Shown: positions 6,301-10,001 of the stretch, piece after piece
How the letters are laid out: each line of letters starts with the position of its first letter
Numbering within the stretch: the first letter of the stretch is position 1
DNA from: Zygnema cylindricum
Lineage: Eukaryota; Streptophyta; Zygnematophyceae; Zygnematales; Zygnemataceae
NCBI GenBank assembly: GCA_037447655.1
Contig: JBBHKE010001228.1
Coordinates: 40,105-50,105, forward strand
Reading direction: 5' to 3'
Length of the DNA: 10,001 nucleotides
Made by a program: the position numbers and the translations under genes
Notes under the pieces: generated by a model
The model's input: the letters and a program-made list of their open reading frames with translations, nothing else
Database searches by the model: none
Told to the model about the DNA's origin: nothing

Positions 6301-9263
6301 TAGTTTGAGAACACGTAAAGCTAATAAATCATTTGTAATAAACACTTACATTTTCGGAAATTATCCATTTCACAAAAACCATTTTATTTAGTAGATAATC
6401 GTTTATTATTTATTTTGCGGGGTTTCCCAGGGTGTTTTCCTCGCCTCTCGAATGCGGCATCTTCTCAATGCCAGCACCGATCTGCACGGCCACTTGGAGG
6501 TTAGACGTGACAAATGCTACACTTGTATCTAATTGCATAAAAGTCGATACGTGACGAATGTCACGCTAATACTTAATGACTCAAAAGTTAATGCGTGACA
6601 AATGTCACACTAGTATCTAATTACATAAAAGTTGATGTGTCACAAATGTCTTACAAATATCTAATTACACAAAAATTGATACGTGCCAATGCTCACCAAT
6701 ATCTGTTTACACAACGGTTGATACGTGACAAATATCACACTACACCGTGTATCGCTATTCGTGTTAATGTTTTTTTTGCCACTAAAAACATCTGTTCTCC
6801 GTACACCTTTGTCGGATTATGGATCTGACGTTTGCGATTAAAAGCCGAGATTCTCACCTTCCCATTGGCGGTCTCCATGTGAAAACCGGACAGGTGTGTA
6901 CGGAGAAAAGATGTTTTAAGTGGCAATTTTTTTTTTAACACTAATAGCGATTCATGGTGTAGTATCAAATTAGACAAAAATTGACAGGTGACAAATATTG
7001 GTCAATCTTAAATTTTTGTGTGACATTTTTTAAGCTCACATTCTTTTCTTACATTTTTGTGCGACATTTGTCACGTATCTATTTTTGTCTAATTTGACTA
7101 CTGTGATATTTGTCGTATACCAACTTGTGTAATTAGACACCAGTGTGATGTTTGTCACGCATCAATTTGTGTGAAATAAGATTTTGGTGAGACATTTGTC
7201 ACGTATCGATTTTTGTGCAATTGTGTTAGTGAAACATTTGTCACGTATCAACTTTTGTGTAATTAGATGTTAGTGTGTCATTCGTTATTTATGAACTTTT
7301 GTGTAATTAGATACCAATGAGACATTTGTCACATATCAACTTTTGGGTAATTAAGTACTAATGAGAGATTTCTTAAGTATCAACTTTTGTGTAATTTGAT
7401 CGTACACGCAAGCATTTAATTCAAGCGTGACAAAGTCTTGCACAAGAATGTAGTGCGTGACAAGTGTCACAAAAGACATAGGCGTAACATATGTCACACA
7501 ATAATCAGTGTATTTAATTGTGTTTTTCTGTTTCTTTTGTTGATTTTTGTGCAGATGCCCCTCGAGAAAGAGCAAGTTCGTCAACTTTGTTCACTTGCGG
7601 AAATGTTGAAGGTGAGAAAAAAGTCAAAAACTTGAAGAGCCTTTTTTAGGCCTACAAATGTGAAATATACTTTTTCAACATTGCGAAAACGTTTACTAGA
7701 GCATTTTGAGACATGGGTGTATGCTGACATGGCATGATAGCACATTTCTACATGCTGATGTCAGCATTTGAAGAATACTAACTTGTCTTTTCTTGACTTG
7801 ACACATGCTGAAATGGTAACAAAAATGATGTGGCATATTCTGAGGTATCACAGTTTTACATAATTTGTGATGACATGACAAAATCTGACATGACATATGT
7901 TTGTGTCACATGTGGATGTGATTTGAGTTGACATGGGTTGTGCTGACGTGGCACATGCTGACGCTGTATCCTGACATGGCATGCTGACGTGGCATGTTGA
8001 TGTGGTTTGTGTCGAAGGTAGTTGTGCTGACCTGGCACCACTGACATGTCACATTGTCACAATGTGACAGATCATACAATGCTGACATGAAAGATGATGC
8101 GTTAAAATGCTGAGGTGGCACATTCTGTCGTGTCATACTGAAGAGTCACTATGGTACTTTGGCACATGCTAATGTGGCAATGGATGTTGATGTCGGAATG
8201 GATTCTGATGTGTTGTTGATGTCGCAAATGAATGTTGACGTGACATATGAATACAAATGTATCAGATCTATGTTGACCCGCACATGAATGCTGATATGGC
8301 AATCCATGCTGATGTGTCGCGTGCATGTGAAATGGCTTTTTTGATGGTGTCACCTGAGTGTTGGTGTGGCAATATATGCTGACCTAACATTGTTCGCATT
8401 GCTGTTGACGTGGTAGTAGTGTTGACGTGACACCTGTATGCAAACGTGGCAGCCGGGTCGGCATGGTAGTAGTGCTGACGTGGCAGTATCTCTGACATGG
8501 CAGCACATGCTGTGTGGCAATATTGCTGACGTGGGAGCACATGCTGATGTGGTAGTGTTGTTGACGTGACAACACATGCTGACATGGCAGCACCACTGAC
8601 GTGGTAATATTGCTAATATGGCAACACATGATGACCTGGTAGCATATGCTGATGTGGCATCACATGACTTGGCTCCACATGCCGGCGTGGTAATATATTG
8701 CTAACGTGGCAGTAGCACATGGTGACATGGCAGCACGTGCTAGCTTGGCATCGTACGCTGACGTGACATCACATGTTGACATGGCATTACTGCTGACGTG
8801 GCACCACATGTTGACGTGGTGTTACATGCTGACATGGCGCTAAATGCTGACGTGGCTCCCACACTGACTTGGCTTCCATACGGACGTGGCATCACACACT
8901 GACCTGGTGTCACATGCTGAAGTGGCATCACATGCTGACGTGCATCACATGCTGACGTGGCAGGCAGTGCGCAGTGCCTTCCAGCGCAGCGATCCGATGG
9001 TGGCGAGGAGCCGAGGAGCCATGCTGGAGACTTTGCAAGGGGGGGTGAGAGAGGCCATAATGGAGCCCATGAAGGTGAGAATTTTTTTTATCGTTTCTTT
9101 TTTTGTCTTTTTGTACGTTTTTTTTTAGGTGTTGCAAATCATCATATCATTTCTTATATAAGAAAAAGGCAAAAGGTTGAGGCAAATCAACAACTGATTT
9201 TCAAAATAGTCAATTGTCTATGTAAGGGGTTTTCAGTCAAAGACGAGAAGAAAAACAAAAAAA
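103..9263 (+). CDS. CYFIP: Internal part of a CYFIP/SRA1/PIR121-like SCAR/WAVE complex subunit, 13 exon segments
   Basis: This entry is the whole split gene; exon segments are listed separately. Joined segments: 103-578, 852-895, 1299-1419, 2323-2446, 2536-2572, 2698-2792, 3497-3719, 5123-5192, 5546-5596, 6431-6499, 7555-7611, 8964-9074, 9237-9263. They give about 501 codons without a stop, with GT-AG edges and matching phases at every junction. Known of the family: CYFIP/SRA1/PIR121 proteins of about 1250 residues pair with NAP1/NCKAP1, bind Rac-GTP and hold SCAR/WAVE inactive until it activates Arp2/3 in the cytoplasm. Seen here: colinear resemblance to that family over its N-terminal two-fifths, strongest at QRSDPMVA and EPM (exon 12), LAEMLK (exon 11) and VQGVFLASRM (exons 9-10). 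Start and end of the gene lie outside the window. The identification rests on remembered family sequences, not a search. Coding bases are about 16% of the span. Confidence 0.72.
579..851 (+). repeat. Intron 1: degenerate GTTAAGTTTT-type repeats
   Basis: This stretch without coding sequence is built from loosely repeated T-rich words such as TTTTCGCTAAGTTTTGTTA and AATTTTCGTTAAATT at irregular 15-25 base spacing. No promoter or RNA gene is visible. Confidence 0.55.
852..895 (+). CDS. Exon 2 (short, inferred from phase and similarity)
   Basis: A 44-base segment lies between CTTTGATAG and the strong donor CAG|GTAATG at 896. Read in phase from exon 1 (donor at 579) it encodes ILLNSVKFRIFTRF, and its last two bases AG join the first G of exon 3 as an arginine codon. 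It is the only segment I found that repairs the phase between exons 1 and 3. ILLNSVKF..F followed by MIQTVKGQSD resembles the YLITLGKFINMF...LKNMKCS stretch of CYFIP. The upstream polypyrimidine tract is poor, so the acceptor is the weak point. Confidence 0.5.
926..1290 (+). repeat. Intron 2: CT microsatellites and TTTTTGTC repeats
   Basis: CT dinucleotide tracts lie at about 926-958 and 1004-1036, followed by some 230 bases of T-rich sequence repeating the word TTTTTGTC(C/T). The tract ends in the acceptor of exon 3 (TTTTTGTGCAG) and doubles as a very long polypyrimidine tract. Confidence 0.7.
1299..1419 (+). CDS. Exon 3
   Basis: The acceptor is TTTTTGTGCAG; the donor GAG|GTGGTT is at 1420. 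The exon reads MIQTVKGQSDLFGFSECQLA, then ALETATSALEDAMLGGGFFE. The first part aligns with the family's LKNMK..(N)DxSxYKRA helix (K, S, D/L and the closing Ala). The Gly-rich end is not recognisable. Base composition is more balanced than in exon 1. It ends in phase 0 and joins exon 4 directly. Confidence 0.6.
1420..2322 (+). repeat. Intron 3: pyrimidine-only minisatellite and CT-rich DNA
   Basis: About 900 bases are nearly all C and T on this strand. From about 1440 to 1745 the unit is CTCTACTCTCTCCCT with variants (15-base and shorter forms). From about 1746 to 2275 it becomes irregular CT, CCCTCT and CCCCCTCT runs broken by T-rich islands. Such polypyrimidine/polypurine tracts can form triplex DNA and tend to be unstable. 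The open frames through it (Ser/Leu/Pro-rich) reflect the repeat only. Confidence 0.85.
2323..2446 (+). CDS. Exon 4
   Basis: The acceptor is TTTTGCGGGCAG; the donor TTTTAG|GTGATT is at 2447 and leaves one base (phase 1). The exon reads RCIQEDFCSDPELTSIRNNR followed by FFVDEISFCLRENIMQITSLL. The second half resembles the LSMFLANHNKITQSLQ helix of CYFIP in register (F, N, I, T, S/Q, L). Codons are AT-rich like exon 1. Confidence 0.65.
2536..2572 (+). CDS. Exon 5 (37-base micro-exon)
   Basis: The acceptor is CCTCATAG. The donor is taken at 2573 (TTTTGT|GTGTTT), because only this GT keeps both neighbouring junctions in phase. The reading is GATSKDFGTFFFV joined to FLETG of exon 6. SKDFGTFFFVFLE resembles the VEDILQVLIVFCVE stretch of plant PIR and EELLADIVNLCVD of animal CYFIP. 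Another GT lies two bases upstream at 2571, so mis-splicing here would shift the frame. An alternative reading of the same bases (ERLQRTSEL) is open, but would need a non-canonical splice to join exon 4. Confidence 0.5.
2573..2697 (+). repeat. Intron 5: homopolymer runs
   Basis: A 125-base intron holds two A runs (about 2617-2628 and 2633-2647) and a T run before the acceptor AATTTTAG. No internal gene is seen. Confidence 0.55.
2698..2792 (+). CDS. Exon 6
   Basis: The acceptor is TTAATTTTAG; the donor CT|GTAAGT at 2793 is a near-perfect consensus. The reading is FLETGTEKEHPYYRMELANC followed by LSLFVFLSWIF. The hydrophobic second half matches the position of HMLLKVMGFGLYLMDG in CYFIP, and the split codon joins exon 7 as SDG, keeping the DG of the family. 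Length from exon 5 to the DG agrees with the family to within about one residue. Confidence 0.66.
2793..3496 (+). repeat. Intron 6: TTTTTCTGTGATTTTGTC tandem repeat, AT-rich spacer, CT tract
   Basis: About 2818-2912 repeats TTTTTCTGTG(A/G)TTTTGTC with a period near 20. The AT-rich part 2990-3270 holds a short direct repeat (TAGAAGTCCAA near 3105 and 3172) and three copies of TTTACTGTAA near 3244-3270. A pure CT tract lies at about 3312-3340. A dead copy of the exon 7 start follows at 3354 and is listed separately. Confidence 0.6.
3354..3424 (+). pseudogene. Dead partial copy of the exon 7 start
   Basis: This segment repeats the first ~70 bases of exon 7, which begins 143 bases downstream at 3497. 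It includes CTTTCAG|CCGATGG and the shared block TTGACAAAAAGGTTATTCTC. Both copies have an acceptor. Here the family-phase reading meets TAA where the downstream copy has TGG (GCC TAA against GCT TGG), so splicing to this copy would end the protein. The match fades into CT-rich intron after about 3424. It is best read as a recent tandem duplication of the intron/exon boundary with one copy decayed. Confidence 0.8.
3497..3719 (+). CDS. Exon 7, with the conserved PLF strand
   Basis: The acceptor is CTTTTTTTTCAG; the donor AA|GTGAGT is at 3720 (phase 2). The reading is SDGLDKKVILQAWNIHSQSP, then LLPLFSVVTIRPLPFLRTHL, PPWSLVPPHIKAPLNESMAN and MDKEFLTSLDESLP. The family has DG...KIDKYFKQLQVVPLFGDM (animals) and KIFKNDSVIPAFPDLHLSP (plants) at this place; the match to SPLLPLFSVVTIRP is good. 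The second half is less clear. It is the longest exon after exon 1. Its 5' edge is duplicated upstream at 3354. Confidence 0.7.
3775..4690 (+). repeat. ACATTGAAC minisatellite in intron 7
   Basis: More than 900 bases are made of 7-11 base units: (G)AACATT and TTGGAAA(T) words such as ATTGAACATTGAACATT and ATTGGAAATTGG. A higher-order unit of about 100 bases is visible: GAACATCAAA(A/G/T)GCT...CATT(C)GGAGATTGG begins at 3950, 4056 and 4154. The array decays after about 4320 and ends near 4690. No coding potential: frames are open only for short stretches of repeat-derived residues. Confidence 0.85.
4691..5122 (+). other. AT-rich rest of intron 7
   Basis: The sequence is AT-rich and mostly unique, with T tracts (for example 5069-5080) ahead of the exon 8 acceptor. 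I see no RNA gene, promoter or additional exon in it. Confidence 0.4.
5123..5192 (+). CDS. Exon 8
   Basis: The acceptor is TTTTGATACAG at 5112-5122; the donor CAAG|GTAGTT is at 5193. Entering with the two bases left by exon 7, it reads KELKTLRRKLNSWLSEMDSC followed by LPLK and leaves phase 0 for exon 9, so its 70 bases solve the phase gap exactly. LRRKLNSWLSEM resembles IREDHMRFISELARYSN of CYFIP in spacing: a basic helix ending in (I/L)SE(L/M). The longer open frame across the same bases (YIKGKWGTLLIQRIEN) ends in TAG without a donor and was not used. Confidence 0.66.
5546..5596 (+). CDS. Exon 9 (51 bases)
   Basis: The acceptor is GATTGGTTCAG; the donor CAA|GTGAGA is at 5597, phase 0 on both sides. 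The reading is DGPMDSVLRDRLKLFVQ, joining GVFLASRM of exon 10. RDRLKLFVQG lines up with EYRKLFDLALQG (animals) and REVKGNMYDMVVEG (plants). Decayed tandem copies of this exon and its donor follow at 5681, 5801 and 5929. Confidence 0.72.
5597..6036 (+). repeat. Purine-rich array with three decayed copies of exon 9
   Basis: GA-rich sequence (AGAGAGAGGGAGAGGG words) alternates with copies of exon 9 at about 5681-5738, 5801-5857 and 5929-5960, spaced about 120-132 bases. The first copy has TAG in the coding phase. The second keeps MDSAHHDRLELVVQ and a following GTGAGA, but the bases before the ATG are shorter and its AG acceptor is out of phase. The last keeps only the CGTGACC..TTCGAACTC..TTGAGAGAG remainder. 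The purine strand here is opposite to the pyrimidine strand of intron 3. Confidence 0.8.
6037..6375. mobile_element. MITE-like inverted repeat in intron 9
   Basis: Two imperfect inverted arms flank an AT-rich centre. AACTACACTATCCATGGCTA at about 6084-6103 pairs with TTATGGGTGGTGTAGTTT near 6290-6308, and the outer ends pair again (CCATAACTTCGTAAATTGAA near 6038 with TTCGGAAATTATCC near 6354). The element would be about 335 bases with no coding capacity, like a miniature inverted-repeat element. No clear target-site duplication is seen, so the boundaries are uncertain. Confidence 0.4.
6431..6499 (+). CDS. Exon 10
   Basis: The acceptor is GGGGTTTCCCAG; the donor GAG|GTTAGA is at 6500, phase 0 on both sides. 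The reading is GVFLASRMRHLLNASTDLHG then HLE. With exon 9 this gives VQGVFLASRMRHLL, matching [20 protein letters not shown] (animals) and VEGFQLLSRWTARVWEQCAW (plants): G, L, S, R/W and the following helix are in register. GC content is clearly above the surrounding intron. Confidence 0.75.
6500..7430. mobile_element. Foldback-type element with 44-bp subrepeats in both arms
   Basis: The left arm (about 6504-6735) has six copies of a ~44-base unit containing CGTGACAAATGTCACACTA and TCTAATTACATAAAAGTTGA, starting near 6505, 6550, 6593, 6636, 6680 and 6724. The right arm (about 7005-7420) has about eight copies of the reverse complement (GACATTTGTCACGTATCAAC...TTTTGTGTAATTAGAT), starting near 7062, 7107, 7148, 7192, 7234, 7277, 7320 and 7363. 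Between them lies a tighter inverted pair, 6741-6830 and about 6870-6963 (TGCCACTAAAAACATCT...CTCCGTACAC and its complement), around a ~40-base loop. Long tandemly repeated inverted arms are typical of foldback elements. No transposase is present, so it would be non-autonomous. Confidence 0.7.
7555..7611 (+). CDS. Exon 11
   Basis: The acceptor is GATTTTTGTGCAG; the donor AAG|GTGAGA is at 7612, phase 0 on both sides. The reading is MPLEKEQVRQLCSLAEMLK. It fits EEKFALVEVIAMIKG of animal CYFIP and ALVELVSYIKS of plants: E-K, L, then (I/L)A(M/E)(I/M)(L/I)K. It joins AVRSAFQRSD of exon 12 without a gap relative to the family. Confidence 0.76.
7700..8963 (+). repeat. TGACGTGGCA tandem array in intron 11
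   Basis: About 1.25 kb is built on the core TG(A)C(A/G)TGGCA, with spacers such as CACATGC or ATATTGC; typical units are CATGCTGACGTGGCA and CACATGCTGACATGGCAG. Spacing is 13-30 bases. Copies near 7720-8100 are degenerate; those from about 8400 to 8960 are closer to consensus. The last unit, GCTGACGTGGCAG at 8951-8963, contains the acceptor of exon 12. Each unit also holds CTGAC, which fits the branch-point consensus. The His-, Cys- and Thr-rich reading frames on the opposite strand come from the repeat. Confidence 0.88.
8964..9074 (+). CDS. Exon 12, best family match (QRSDPMVA)
   Basis: The acceptor is the CAG closing the TGACGTGGCAG array; the donor AAG|GTGAGA is at 9075, phase 0 on both sides. 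The reading is AVRSAFQRSDPMVARSRGAM then LETLQGGVREAIMEPMK. In plant PIR the same place reads GSMMQRSDTLVADALWETIH...QDFVQNTL; in animals [20 protein letters not shown]...LREPLR. The QRSD..VA block, the later LQ..V pair and EPM/EPL agree. An earlier in-frame GTGAGA at 9045, after CAAGGGGGG, could act as an alternative donor and would drop ten residues. This exon is GC-rich compared with exons 1-6. Confidence 0.8.
9237..9263 (+). CDS. Exon 13 candidate, basic micro-exon
   Basis: The acceptor is GGGGTTTTCAG; a possible donor AAA|GTACGC is at 9264. In phase with exon 12 it reads SKTRRKTKK, so the joined protein is EPMK-SKTRRKTKK. The family has EPLRQAIKKKKN (animals) and RTTFRKKKD (plants) directly after this helix, which supports the call. 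The frame also stays open past 9264 for fourteen more codons (VRRKRQDKRARVLAQF then TAA), so the 3' edge is uncertain. Confidence 0.42.
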
Positions 9264-9560
9264 GTACGCAGGAAAAGACAAGACAAAAGGGCGAGAGTCT
9301 TGGCTCAGTTTTAAAAGTGAGGTTAAATAAGACAAAAAGTGTGAATAAATACAAATGTGAGCACGTCACTTTTGAGGAATCTGATTGGACCGACAAAAAA
9401 TTGCACAAATAAAGATTCTCTCTACAGAATCTAAAAAGAGTACACTGCAATTATATATAAGATAACAAGAAAAATACGAGAAATTTTTTGTATGGCATTT
9501 AATGTGCGACCTATTTACAAAATGTAGACTAATAGGGAAAATATACATACAAGATTCCTT
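9264..9560 (+). other. AT-rich non-coding stretch after exon 13
   Basis: A frame open from about 9129 to 9412 runs through here, but it is Lys/Asn-rich, out of phase with exon 12 and shows no family match. Beyond that the sequence is AT-rich and unique. It is probably the next intron. No further exon could be supported before the window ends. Confidence 0.4.
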
Positions 9561-9569
9561 GCGTTAAAA

Positions 9570-9870
9570 CTGTGCAGTAACCACAGAAATCGTACGGAAT
9601 ATTTTACACATTGTACTTTTATTCTGTACGGATAGTACCTTTTTTGGACGGTCGTAGCTTTTGTGTACGGATTGTACTTTTTCCTGTACGGATTCTGGGG
9701 ATACTGGACAGTAACCGACAGTTACCGCAGAAATCATACAGAATAAAGTACAATTGTACATTTTACAACACAGATCGTACCTTATGTACGGTCGTACTTT
9801 TTTCTGTACTATTACTGCGGTCACTGGATAGTAACTGACAGTAACCGCAGAAATCGTGCAGAATATTGTA
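9570..9870 (+). repeat. CAGTAACCGCAGAAATCGTACAGAATA repeat cluster
   Basis: Three copies of CAGTAACCGCAGAAATC(G)TACAGAATA begin at 9575, 9718 and 9839 (spacing 143 and 121). Between them TCTGTACGGAT(T)GTACTTTTT recurs four or more times near 9621, 9666, 9682 and 9793. Part of the cluster is inverted: CTGCGGTCACT at 9815-9825 can pair with AGTAACCGCAG at 9840-9850 with one mismatch, and GTACAATTGTAC near 9749 is a perfect palindrome. Confidence 0.7.
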
Positions 9871-9907
9871 TTTACCTTACTAGAGTGAGTAAAGCTACCT
9901 GAAGCAC

Positions 9908-10001
9908 ACTCCCTCCCTCTCCATCTCCCTCTCCCTCCCTCTCCCTCTCCCTCTCCCTTTCTCACCCTCTCCCTCTCCCTTCCTCTCCCTCCCTCCCCCT
10001 C
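9908..10001 (+). repeat. CCCTCT hexanucleotide microsatellite at window end
   Basis: The tract is (CTCCCT)n with CCTTCC and CACCCT interruptions and runs off the window edge. The same repeat word encodes the Ser-Pro run of exon 1. Confidence 0.85.

Noticed and set aside
7856-8931. Several overlapping open frames on the minus strand, rich in His, Cys, Thr and Gln
   Set aside because: They are translations of the TGACGTGGCA array in three frames; residue patterns repeat with the unit and no domain is visible.
8400-8960. ACGTGGC words as plant bZIP/G-box or ABRE binding sites
   Set aside because: They occur because the tandem unit contains them; dozens of copies inside an intron with no nearby promoter make a regulatory reading unsupported.
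7700-8963. Regular short repeats with variable spacers, considered as a CRISPR array
   Set aside because: Repeat core is only about 10 bases and degenerate, spacers are 3-20 bases and themselves repetitive, no cas genes are present, and the context is a eukaryotic intron.
9129-9412. Ninety-five-codon open frame after exon 12 (GVANHHIISYIRKRQK...)
   Set aside because: It is out of phase with exon 12 at the only good acceptor, is Lys/Asn-rich and shows no resemblance to the following part of the family.

Overview
The window is a piece of nuclear eukaryotic genome. It holds one gene on the + strand, cut into many short exons by introns made largely of simple-sequence, minisatellite and foldback DNA. 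There is no bacterial-style gene packing. Exon edges carry canonical GT-AG signals, and most acceptors follow a T/C tract. The long open frames elsewhere are translations of repeats. I cannot place the organism closely. The introns full of CT/GA repeats and the AT-rich spacers suggest a repeat-rich alga or other protist, or another lineage with a large genome.

Thirteen exon segments between 103 and 9263 can be joined so that every junction is in phase and no stop codon occurs. They give about 501 codons of an internal protein fragment, open at both ends. Compared from memory with the CYFIP / SRA1 / PIR121 family (the large subunit of the SCAR/WAVE actin-regulatory complex), the segments fall in the family's order: the N-terminal KF...F...LKNMK-like helix (exons 2-3), ITSLL (exon 4), the hydrophobic helix before a DG dipeptide (exons 5-7), the PLF strand (exon 7), an LxxxxxxWLSEM helix (exon 8), VQGxxLxSRM (exons 9-10), LxxLAxMLK (exon 11), QRSDxxVA...Q..V...xEPM (exon 12) and a basic KTRRKTKK-like tail (exon 13). 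Each match is modest, but order, spacing and splice phase all agree. The fragment corresponds to roughly the N-terminal two-fifths of the family.

Layout: 1-102 intron end; 103-1419 exons 1-3 with T-rich and CT introns; 1420-2322 a pyrimidine-only intron; 2323-2792 exons 4-6; 2793-3496 an intron with a dead partial copy of exon 7; 3497-3719 exon 7; 3720-5122 an intron with an ACATTGAAC minisatellite; 5123-5596 exons 8-9; 5597-6430 an intron with decayed tandem copies of exon 9 in purine-rich DNA, then a MITE-like inverted repeat; 6431-6499 exon 10; 6500-7554 an intron that is almost entirely a foldback structure with 44-bp subrepeats; 7555-7611 exon 11; 7612-8963 an intron that is a TGACGTGGCA array running into the acceptor of exon 12; 8964-9263 exons 12-13; 9264-10001 AT-rich sequence, an ACAGTAACCGCAG repeat cluster and a CCCTCT microsatellite.

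Only one gene is seen, so there is no operon logic to describe. The points of interest are the repeats: exon-derived duplications inside introns, a microsatellite that has become coding, and a minisatellite whose unit ends in the splice acceptor.
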